The notes below the pieces were generated by a model that made no database searches, was not told where the DNA came from, and saw nothing but the letters and a program-made list of their open reading frames with translations. A stretch of 49,306 nucleotides of DNA, from assembly GCF_002287235.1 (NCBI RefSeq), contig NZ_LMVP01000046.1:1-49306 (forward strand), given 5' to 3'. Below are positions 42,293-49,306 of the stretch, piece after piece. This DNA comes from Methanosarcina spelaei. GTDB taxonomy: Archaea; Halobacteriota; Methanosarcinia; Methanosarcinales; Methanosarcinaceae. The position numbers were made by a program, and so were the translations under genes. The stretch's first letter is position 1, and every line of letters starts with the position of its first letter.

Positions 42293-43657
42293 TTACATCC
42301 ATTTCCTCAAATAAATCCTGAAATCCGGATCTTTTAATCTGCAAATCCCGGCATTTTCTATAATCTTAAAGCCTTCGCTAACGCTCTGCTGAACTTGTTT
42401 TCCAAGAGAGCAGGTCATGAGCCGGTCTTCGAGAAGCCCTTTTGCCATCGGGTACTTGCGCCGGATTTCGAAGATGTATTTTCCATTTTCTATATAACCT
42501 CCGAAAACGCCAGCAGCCACCTGATATTTTTCCTTAAATTTCTCAGCGTGTACTTTAACCCAAACCGGAGGGCCAACGTGCTTTTTCACGTTGGGGAGAA
42601 CGCCTGATATAAGTTCCAGCATAACTGCAGTTTCGGTTTTGCCTGACCATACGCCGGTCTTTATCACTGTAAAATCATATTCTTTCAGAAGGGCAGCAAC
42701 TGCCTGCTCCATTTTATACAGCTGTGGAAAGAGGATATCCTCTACAACGTCCGGAGTTTTGAAAACTATTGCAAGCTGGGTACTTTTTCGGCTTTCAAGC
42801 TTTTCCAGGATTTCGGTATCCCCCAGGGGTAAGAGAGAAGCTGGGAAAAAGAAACTGAGCTCGGGGGTTTTCAGGAATTCCCTGCAGTGGTCTATAAACA
42901 TGCAGAATTTGTCAAGGGAAAGAGCAGCTGCCACATTCCGCCTGGGGTCGGTTGGGTCGACCACTACAAGAGGCTCTTCGTGCTCTATTTCCGAATGATG
43001 CATTATATCGATTTTCTCACCTGGTTTCCAGGTGCAAGCGGCACATACAGTGTTTTCGAAGGAGCCATAGTAGATTATCAGGATCTCGGTCAGGTAACCT
43101 GAAAAACCCTGGGTCTTGAGTTCCGAGCCATAGACTCCACCGCCGCGCATAAACTGCTTCAAAAGCAGGACCTCATCTTCGTGCCCTTTTATGCGAGGTT
43201 TGACAAAATCGTTATGAAAAGGTGTTCTGTCAACTGCAGATTTGATCTGGGAAGCCGAAGCAACCCTGAAGCAGGGGACAAGGTCTACGTCAAAACCTTT
43301 GTATGTAATATTCAGGTAAGGGTGCTCAGCATGGCGGTCTTCGACATGTTCAGCGTGTTTTGCCACATCTCTTGCAACCGCTATACCCAGGGTTTCCAGT
43401 TCCTTTCTGGAGGTTTCTTCAGGAAAGCTTATAAAAATATCAATATCGTGAGTGCCTGAAAGCCAGGTACCTCTGGCAGCAGAGCCCACCATTTTTACAA
43501 GCACGCCTGGTACATCAAGTTTTTTTGCTGCGGCTTTAACTTGCGAGGCGAGCTCTTCCTGGATCACAAGGAGTTTTTCTCTTTCAGGTTCAGTTGGTTT
43601 TATTCTCTTAAGGACTAAAAACTTTAATTCTTCGGGAATGCCTGTATACGTTTCCAT
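42293..43657 (-). CDS. cca: CCA-adding enzyme (tRNA nucleotidyltransferase, archaeal class I)
   Basis: Adds or repairs the 3' CCA of tRNA without a nucleic-acid template. 454 residues, the usual length. The nucleotidyltransferase signature is VGSAARGTWLSGTHDIDIFI (about 56–75) with the two metal-binding Asp, and the third Asp in GFDVDLVPCFRV. LLKQFMRGGGVYGSELKTQG and FSGYLTEILI are the class I core; GKYIFEIRRKYPMAKGL is in the tail domain. ATG 43657; no strong ribosome site seen. A 40-codon copy of its 3' end lies at 33.9 kb. Adjacent genes are unrelated. Confidence 0.96.
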   Translation of the reverse strand: METYTGIPEELKFLVLKRIKPTEPEREKLLVIQEELASQVKAAAKKLDVPGVLVKMVGSAARGTWLSGTHDIDIFISFPEETSRKELETLGIAVARDVAKHAEHVEDRHAEHPYLNITYKGFDVDLVPCFRVASASQIKSAVDRTPFHNDFVKPRIKGHEDEVLLLKQFMRGGGVYGSELKTQGFSGYLTEILIIYYGSFENTVCAACTWKPGEKIDIMHHSEIEHEEPLVVVDPTDPRRNVAAALSLDKFCMFIDHCREFLKTPELSFFFPASLLPLGDTEILEKLESRKSTQLAIVFKTPDVVEDILFPQLYKMEQAVAALLKEYDFTVIKTGVWSGKTETAVMLELISGVLPNVKKHVGPPVWVKVHAEKFKEKYQVAAGVFGGYIENGKYIFEIRRKYPMAKGLLEDRLMTCSLGKQVQQSVSEGFKIIENAGICRLKDPDFRIYLRKWM

Positions 43658-43890
43658 GCCAGGGACGGCTCCATATTTTTTACTCTGTCTTACTCTGCAG
43701 AATGAGTCTTACGAATCTTGTAACGGATCTTATAAATCTCGTAATGGATTTTATGAATCCGATTACGCTGATTTTGCTTATAAGTGTCAGAAATCGCTTC
43801 TTCAAACTTATAATTTGTGTATATCAAATTGACTCTTAAGGGAAAAAAGAGTTTTTGAATTTGTTTTCAAATCTTTATCTAAACATGAAT

Positions 43891-43989
43891 AAAAAGCCTC
43901 TTTTGGATCGGTTTGGTTCTGATAAAAAATCTCTTTTGGATCATTTTGGTTCTGATAAAAAATCTCTTTTGGATTATTTTGGTTCTGAT
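43891..43989 (+). repeat. 33-bp tandem array, three units
   Basis: Units of AAAAAATCTCTTTTGGATCA plus TTTTGGTTCTGAT start at 43891, 43924 and 43957. Since 33 is a multiple of three, the minus strand reads as an 11-residue repeat (FYQNQNDPKEI), but no ribosome site supports a gene. The rest of 43658–44401 holds short inverted words (43704–43770) and AT-rich promoter-like DNA at 44160–44235. Confidence 0.85.
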
Positions 43990-44401
43990 AAAAAGTCACC
44001 TCTAATATAAACGTAACTCTAAGTAAAAACTAGCTGTGGTAAAAATATTTTCTGAGTTTTCCTAATTGTCTTCCTGATAGTAACTACCTGAAACTTACTC
44101 TAGTGTTAAAAAGACGATTGAAAGCAACTTTAAGGTTTTTAAGGCCTCCGATTCCGTCTTTGGCATATTTATTTTTTTTATTCCCGAATTGTAAAAAATA
44201 TTTCGCATAATACCCAAAAATTTTTATTTAATGCCTGAGATATTAGAAAATGCTTATAGTTGAATACGTTTGATATTACTCAGGTATGCGGGGGTATCCT
44301 GTTGGGTGTATTCCGAATGTTCAGGAAACTATTTTCCTATTCTTCTTTTCGGAGGCCTAAAAGTAACGCTCTCGGTTAATACAGTATAAAGGAGGTTTAA
44401 T

Positions 44402-47005
44402 TTGGGGATTAAAAATTATATCAAGATTTTATGCTTACTTCTGGCATGTGGGTTACTGTGTCTAAGTGCAGCTGCCCAGGCTTCAGATTCGACAGGCAAC
44501 CGTATATGGGATGAAAACGCAAATGAGAGCCTTAACTATACATGGACGCCTCAGACTTACTCGGGCTTTTATTATGATCTGGATACCGGAGAAGGTTCCG
44601 AGAATCTAACAGTCCAGCTCAGTAAGGGCAGCCGGACAATTGAAAAGGAAAACCTGCAGTACGAAACAGTACCCATACAGACCGATTTTGAGTATGGAAA
44701 GTGGGGTTCTTATGAGGTTATAGGGTTTATGGCAGAGCGCTACTTTGCAGGGTACACCGCAAACTCAAGCTTTGCAAATAAAGAGATTAGCGTTATCTCG
44801 GGTGGGCAGCTTTCAAAAGTCCTGATGGACACTGATGACAGGAAATCCATGTACACGGGTTCCGCTCTTGTTCTTGAAGAAGGATACTCCCTTAATATGG
44901 TTGAGGTTGATGTTAATGGAAATACAGTCTGGGTACAGCTTGAAAAGGACGGCAAAGTAGTCGATGAAGCTTTCCTATCCTCCAATAGCGACTATGTATA
45001 CAAAGCCGACCTCGGGAGTACCGAAGATGTACCCATAATTGCAGTCCATTTTGCTCAGATCTTCAGCGGCACAGAAACCAACGCGGTTTTCGTTGACGGA
45101 ATTTTCCAGATCTCGGATCAGTATGTGAAAATCCAGAATGGAGATAAGTTTGGGAAGATGGAGGTAAGTTCCACCTCAAGTTCAGGCATAAAAATGAGAA
45201 ATAGTGACTCGATCTCTCTTAGCAAGGGTGACACTATTGACATCATGGGTAAACTTAGTTTTGTCGTGGCCGATGCCAATGAACTTCGTTTTGCTCCAAT
45301 AGTTGAAACCTCCAGGCCCGGAACCTACGAATTAAGGGGAACGGTACACGATGATAAGTTTAATACTATGGTCTGGACGCCTTTTAACTTCGAGGGTTTC
45401 TATTATAACATCGACGAAAATATTTCCACTGAGAGCCTTGTCATTGAAGGGTTCGATGGCAGAACAATTGAGGATGAAGCACTCGTTTATTCTACGAAGC
45501 CTAAAAATGTCAAATTTGAGCACGAGGGTTGGGGAAGTTATGAAGTTGTCGGTTTCATGGCAGAGAAATATTTTGCAGGATATCCTGAAAACACTCTTGG
45601 CAACTCAAAAGGCATAAGTGTGCTTTCGGATAGTGTCCTTTCAAAAGTTTTGATTGACGACAATGACAAAAAGTCCCTGTTTACTGGTTCTTCTTTAGCC
45701 CTGGAGAACGGCTACTCCCTTAAGGCAGCCGAGGTAGATGTTAACGGGAAAAGTGTACTCTTCGAACTTTACAGGAATGGAAAGCTTCTTGACTCGGGAA
45801 TAGTTCCTCAGGGTGGGGACTATATTTACGAAGCCGATATAGGAGGAGCTGAAAATATTCCTATGATTGCGGTCCATGTAAGTACGGTCTTCCGTTCCAC
45901 AGAAACAGATGCAGTGTTTGTGGAGGGAATCTTCCAGATTTCGGATGATTACCTGGAAATTTCTGGGGGAGATTCTTTCGGTGAAATGAAAATAACTTCG
46001 ATTTCCGATTCAGGCATCACAATGAAAAATGAGGACTCAGTCTCCCTTTCAAGGGGTGATGTCATAGACCTTATGGGCAATGTCAAATTCAAAGTTGCCG
46101 ATGCTTCAGTCCTGCGCTTTTATCCTTTTGTCGAGGTCAAGACCGAAGCAGGAGATCAACTGAATCTCGAGATTCCTGAGGCGCTTGTAGTCGGGAAGCC
46201 AACCGAAATCCTGGTAACTGCTAGAAATGTTTCGGTCGGCGGTGTTGAAGTTTCTGTTGGAAACGACAGCATAGGTACTACCGGAGATAACGGAAATCTC
46301 ACTTTCACCCCGGGTAAGGAAGGTAGATTCACTGTAACTGCGAATCGGGATGGTTACGTTTCCGGAACTAAGCGTGTGGATGTCCTTGCACAGGGTGTCC
46401 AGAAACTCCTGGTTTCGGTTTCTCCCGAAACTGTCCGGGAAGGAGACCAGATCAAAATAAGTGTCACGGACTCTGTGGATAACAAGCCTGTTGCAGGGGC
46501 GGATGTTTTCTTCGGCGGGCAGAAAACTGACGCACAGACAGATGAAAAAGGTATCACATCTTATTGGGTTACGACTCCAGGTACGTATGTGGTAAACGCC
46601 ACAAAGACCGGTTATGAAGAAGGAGAAACCCATGTCGAGGTGACGGAAAAAGCCTCACAGTTCTCTTTCTCAAACCTCAAGATACAGCTTGCTTCAGTTG
46701 AAGCCGGAACCCCGGTAAATATCAGTGTGAATGCTATGAACAATGGAAGCGTCACAGGAGAATCCAATGTGGAATTGCTGGTTAATAACGAATCGGTCGA
46801 TTCCGAGAATGTAACCCTCAACCCGGGTGAGAACAAATCAGTTGAATTCTCACACACTGAGGATAATCCAGGGACGTATACTGTTGAAGTAGGAGGCCTG
46901 AGCGAAAATTATGAGGTGACAGAAAAAACTCCTTTCTTCAGTGGGATGGCTACGCTTGGAATACTTGCCATAGCGTTTGTTATTCTGCGGAAGAGAAGAA
47001 GCTAA
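44402..47005 (+). CDS. Large S-layer/surface protein (two DUF1608 domains plus Ig-like modules)
   Basis: 867 residues. Signal peptide (IKILCLLLACGLLCLSAAAQA). Two DUF1608 domains, about 35–300 and 308–578 (YTWTPQTYSGFYYDLDTGEG, GSYEVIGFMAERYFAGY, AVFVDGIFQISDQYVKIQNG, VADANELRFAPIVE; then VWTPFNFEGFYYNIDENIST and so on). Then two carboxypeptidase-regulatory/Ig-like modules (about 590–745), a CARDB-like module (about 750–845), and a C-terminal membrane anchor FFSGMATLGILAIAFVIL followed by RKRRS, of the PGF-CTERM kind. It is a surface protein that could sit in or replace parts of the S-layer. Start is TTG 44402, with AAAGGAGGTT 5–8 nt upstream. Confidence 0.92.
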   Translation: MGIKNYIKILCLLLACGLLCLSAAAQASDSTGNRIWDENANESLNYTWTPQTYSGFYYDLDTGEGSENLTVQLSKGSRTIEKENLQYETVPIQTDFEYGKWGSYEVIGFMAERYFAGYTANSSFANKEISVISGGQLSKVLMDTDDRKSMYTGSALVLEEGYSLNMVEVDVNGNTVWVQLEKDGKVVDEAFLSSNSDYVYKADLGSTEDVPIIAVHFAQIFSGTETNAVFVDGIFQISDQYVKIQNGDKFGKMEVSSTSSSGIKMRNSDSISLSKGDTIDIMGKLSFVVADANELRFAPIVETSRPGTYELRGTVHDDKFNTMVWTPFNFEGFYYNIDENISTESLVIEGFDGRTIEDEALVYSTKPKNVKFEHEGWGSYEVVGFMAEKYFAGYPENTLGNSKGISVLSDSVLSKVLIDDNDKKSLFTGSSLALENGYSLKAAEVDVNGKSVLFELYRNGKLLDSGIVPQGGDYIYEADIGGAENIPMIAVHVSTVFRSTETDAVFVEGIFQISDDYLEISGGDSFGEMKITSISDSGITMKNEDSVSLSRGDVIDLMGNVKFKVADASVLRFYPFVEVKTEAGDQLNLEIPEALVVGKPTEILVTARNVSVGGVEVSVGNDSIGTTGDNGNLTFTPGKEGRFTVTANRDGYVSGTKRVDVLAQGVQKLLVSVSPETVREGDQIKISVTDSVDNKPVAGADVFFGGQKTDAQTDEKGITSYWVTTPGTYVVNATKTGYEEGETHVEVTEKASQFSFSNLKIQLASVEAGTPVNISVNAMNNGSVTGESNVELLVNNESVDSENVTLNPGENKSVEFSHTEDNPGTYTVEVGGLSENYEVTEKTPFFSGMATLGILAIAFVILRKRRS

Positions 47006-47015
47006 TAAACTAATT

Positions 47016-47085
47016 AACGCTTCTGACTTTCGTACTAAAGCTTAATTAACATTTTTAACTTTCGTATTAAAGCTTATATTAAGCT
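47016..47085 (+). repeat. 30-bp imperfect direct repeat after the surface protein gene
   Basis: AACGCTTCTGACTTTCGTAC, TAAAGCTTA and then AACATTTTTAACTTTCGTAT, TAAAGCTTA: two copies with point changes. No clear terminator is present. Confidence 0.6.
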
Positions 47086-47247
47086 GTAAGGGTTTAAACT
47101 GAAAACCGGTCGGTTTAATATAACTTTAATACCTGTGCTGCGGCAGAAGCTGGAAATTACGTTCAGGATTTCCGGCTCTCCACTTTTTTCTCTTATTTGA
47201 TGTTCGAGACGACAGCTTAAAATACTGAACTACAATTGTTGAATAGA

Positions 47248-47703
47248 ATGCTTGAAGCTTTAAGCGCTTTTATTGCCAATTACGGGTACCTGAACCTCTT
47301 TATCCTTAGCTTTCTGGCTTCCACGGTTTTGCCTCTAGGATCAGAAGCACTGGTAGTAGCTCTCATTTATAAGGGCTTTAATCCCTTTGCTGTCGTTCTG
47401 GTGGCGACTTCAGGTAATTATCTCGGATCGTGTACAACGTACTATCTCGGGCTAAAAGGGCGTCCGGTACTTGAGAAGTTTCTTTCTCCTTCTCCTGAGA
47501 AGCTTGAGAAAAGCGAGAAGCTCTTTAAAAAATATGGTCTTTATACTCTTCTTTTTACCTGGGTTCCAGGTATTGGAGACGCAATTACCATGGTTGCCGG
47601 ACTTATGCAGCTTCCTTTCCGATACTTTTCGGTCCTGGTTTTTCTTGGGAAATTCGGGCGTTATTTTGCTATTGCTTATCTAACAGTTTTTTTTAGCAAT
47701 TGA
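47248..47703 (+). CDS. VTT/SNARE-associated (YqaA/DedA-like) membrane protein
   Basis: About 151 residues with four membrane helices. Family marks: NLFILSFLASTVLPLGSEAL, ATSGNYLGSCTTYYLGLKG, KYGLYTLLFTWVPGIGDAIT and FLGKFGRYFAIAYLTV. The pattern F-x-S-S-x-LP-SE and (W)-P-GD resembles E. coli YqaA of the VTT superfamily, whose DedA members act as lipid scramblases or transporters. The start is uncertain: ATG 47248, or TTG 47236/47239; none has a ribosome site. It stands alone between the surface protein gene and a repeat element. Confidence 0.8.
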   Translation: MLEALSAFIANYGYLNLFILSFLASTVLPLGSEALVVALIYKGFNPFAVVLVATSGNYLGSCTTYYLGLKGRPVLEKFLSPSPEKLEKSEKLFKKYGLYTLLFTWVPGIGDAITMVAGLMQLPFRYFSVLVFLGKFGRYFAIAYLTVFFSN

Positions 47704-47725
47704 TTCAGGCTTTTCTAGATAGACC

Positions 47726-47943
47726 TAATTTATTTCAGTCGAATACCCCGCTAGCTTGCTGCGGGGATGGAAACTTCCCCGGTAACCGTTGATAATAATA
47801 AAATTTCTCAATTCCATTTTCGATTACTAACTTCTGCTCACACTAAATTGTTTAGGGTTATTATTTCCTTTAACGGAATTTTGAGCGGTGGCGCGAACAT
47901 ACCCCGTTGCTTGCAGCGGGGTGCGCCAGCGCAACTTTGATTA
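47726..47943 (+). mobile_element. 218-bp hairpin-bounded repeat, copy 2
   Basis: By eye identical to 21672–21889 in the same orientation, with hairpins at 47746–47766 and 47901–47922 (ACCCCGTTGC-TT-GCAGCGGGGT). Flanking DNA differs from copy 1. Starts 23 bp after the VTT gene stop. Confidence 0.75.
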
Positions 47944-48333
47944 TTTTATCAATTTTTATTCCTTTAAACAATTTTTTATTAATTTATTCCGCTAAGTAAT
48001 TCTTTTCTTGTATATGATTTTCCCAGCTAATTGTTCCTCTCGAAGAGACAAACAGATATCTTTATATAATCCATGGTACAATATTTGATTGTCAAAGCAA
48101 ATTTAGTTGATTTTACTGCTTTGACTCATTTTTATTGCCTGTCTTCCAGGCCTCCAAAAACGGGCTCAATATCTAATTATAACCTCCATTTTTAATTTTT
48201 TTCTTTTCTTTTCTTTTTTCGTTTTATACACAATTTAGCTTTACCTGAATTTAGAACATATTCGTAAAGGAACAGATTCTAAAAGGTATGTTTATATTAT
48301 TGATTATTTAAAATTCGGTATCCTCTTCAAATT
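47944..48333 (+). other. Intergenic region before the transposase
   Basis: No gene seen. AT-rich with a pyrimidine run (CTTTTCTTTTCTTTTTTCG, about 48202–48220). It may contain the right end of the insertion sequence; I could not identify its terminal repeat. Confidence 0.35.
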
Positions 48334-48359
48334 GAGTGGAAATCTCTCACTTTCCACTC
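48334..48359 (-). terminator. Hairpin at the transposase stop codon
   Basis: GAGTGGAAA (48334–48342) and TTTCCACTC (48351–48359) form a 9-bp stem with an 8-nt loop; the transposase stop (48347–48349) lies in the loop. No strong T run follows. Confidence 0.45.
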
Positions 48360-49306
48360 ACTGAACTTCTTTCTCTGATTAGTTGAGCTAAAGATGGCAT
48401 CTCAAATATACTGCTGACTCTATCACATATGTACTGATATGCACTTACATCCAGTTTCTTTGCTGTCTGAACAATCGTCATAAATGTGTCGTTTGCCTTT
48501 GTTCCTTCCTCTGTTATAGTTTGAAGGCTGACATCTCTTTTTCTGACCTTTGCTCTTGCTGCCAGTTCCGCTGCATTGTTATGCAGCGGAACCTCTGGCA
48601 AGACCAGAACCTTTAACAGCTGTTCCTTGTTCTCTTTTGTCTTAGCGATTCTTTCATCCAGCTTTTCATATCCTGTTTTGGTAGAAAACAACTGATCAAA
48701 CTTAACGGATAATTGCTCCGCTACCTCTGAATCTGGTTTTATTCTAAACTTAGAAAGCTCACCATAAAAGTTCCAGTAACTGTTCAGAAAAGCTTTCAGC
48801 TTTTCTTTATGATACGGAACTATTGGCCTTAATTTCTTGTAGTTTCTACCGTCATGAATCCAACAAAGAGCATGGTGATATGCAATTTGCCTGAACTGAC
48901 GTGCATCATCACTTAAAAGTGTGGTAACCACAGGTATGTCTTTACTTTGATGATAGGCCGCAATTGCACAGGCTTCAAGGACTTTCTTCTTAGTAGTTTT
49001 ATATCCATTAAGTGAGAAAACACAATCCAGTTTTCGACGCATTTCTTCGTCACTGAATATTTTGTTTTTAAAAGACGAGAGTTTTTCCATCCAACTTTGG
49101 GAAACATTAAACGTTTTCATCAGATTATATGCTTCATCAGTAAAGCAGTATGTTTTTTCTTTTCCACATAAAAGCACGTCTAAAACATTTTCTCTATTTT
49201 TATTGGGAACTGTAAAATAAGCAGTATAATAAGGATTACAAAGAATTTGAGTATAATAATTGACACCATTGACTCTTGCACCTGTATCATCAATCTGCTG
49301 ATAAGG
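48347..49306 (-). CDS. IS66-like transposase, N-terminal part beyond window
   Basis: At least 319 residues; the frame stays open to the window edge, where it reads PYQQIDDTGARVNGVNYYTQ. DDTGARVNG carries the first catalytic Asp, HHALCWIHDGRNYKKLRPI fits the region of the second, and VLPEVPLHNNAAELAARAKV holds the Glu of the DDE set (the N-N-x-AE motif typical of IS66-type enzymes). VRKRDVSLQTITEEGTKAND is the conserved tail. The frame has no stop, so the visible part is intact. The first in-window ATG/TTG (49177) is not the true start. Family assignment to IS66 is by motif; a related group is possible. Confidence 0.85.
   Translation of the reverse strand, partial: PYQQIDDTGARVNGVNYYTQILCNPYYTAYFTVPNKNRENVLDVLLCGKEKTYCFTDEAYNLMKTFNVSQSWMEKLSSFKNKIFSDEEMRRKLDCVFSLNGYKTTKKKVLEACAIAAYHQSKDIPVVTTLLSDDARQFRQIAYHHALCWIHDGRNYKKLRPIVPYHKEKLKAFLNSYWNFYGELSKFRIKPDSEVAEQLSVKFDQLFSTKTGYEKLDERIAKTKENKEQLLKVLVLPEVPLHNNAAELAARAKVRKRDVSLQTITEEGTKANDTFMTIVQTAKKLDVSAYQYICDRVSSIFEMPSLAQLIRERSSVSGK

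Noticed and set aside
43808-43999. Minus frame with FYQNQNDPKEI repeats
   Set aside because: It exists because a 33-bp array is a multiple of three; no ribosome site and no stable sequence outside the array.

Overview
The window is archaeal and almost certainly from a Methanosarcina species (order Methanosarcinales). The evidence is a phosphotransacetylase–acetate kinase pair, an iron-sulfur flavoprotein with the C47/C50/C53/C59 motif, three DUF1608-type S-layer proteins, ADP-dependent sugar kinases, an archaeal class I CCA-adding enzyme, a beta-helix/PKD surface protein of the disaggregatase-related type, archaeal TATA-like promoters and AT-rich, repeat-laden intergenic DNA. I identify it by reading family signatures; no database search was run.

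Layout. 0.1–4.5 kb: isf (-), pta–ack (acetate activation to acetyl-CoA) and a stand-alone ATP-grasp subunit of ADP-forming acyl-CoA synthetase. 4.7–7.7 kb: a tightly overlapping operon of membrane-anchored winged-helix regulator, exported protein and HEAT-repeat lipoprotein. 8–11.5 kb: an S-layer-like protein without a visible anchor and an exported beta-propeller with an NNT repeat. 11.7–13.7 kb: small ferredoxin, small Hsp20 and family-4 uracil-DNA glycosylase, all on (-). 14.1–20 kb: pgk, an AMMECR1 protein and a 980-residue beta-helix/PKD protein. 20.6–24.2 kb: Hsp20, GNAT acetyltransferase, a 56-aa protein and a nucleoside deoxyribosyltransferase-like protein, all on (-). 25.3–28 kb: argC, a CBS-domain protein and argJ. 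28.4–33.4 kb: two ADP-dependent kinase homologues, an OGG1-type glycosylase and a DUF1016/YhcG nuclease. 34–37.4 kb (-): flippase-like membrane protein, MurG-like glycosyltransferase and PAP2 protein, probably a lipid or surface glycosylation set. 37.8–39.8 kb (-): the canonical two-domain S-layer protein. 40.9–43.7 kb (-): a winged-helix regulator with its small membrane partner, then cca. 44.4–47.7 kb: a large S-layer/adhesin-like protein and a VTT-domain membrane protein. The right end holds an IS66-like transposase cut by the window edge.

The most unusual layer lies between the genes. I find three families of small inverted-repeat elements (MITE-like; 190, 140 and 160 bp), all with at least one copy bounded by a perfect target-site duplication. 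A 218-bp hairpin-bounded repeat occurs in two apparently identical copies 26 kb apart, plus one decayed copy. There are more than a dozen tandem arrays with 12–33 bp units, one of which looks derived from the last codons of the neighbouring hsp20 gene. Gene debris includes a cca 3'-end copy, a PKD repeat killed by a stop and a frameshift, and a signal-peptide remnant. Two genes have a good ribosome-binding site placed in front of a non-canonical in-frame codon (ACG, ATA) where ATG would be expected.
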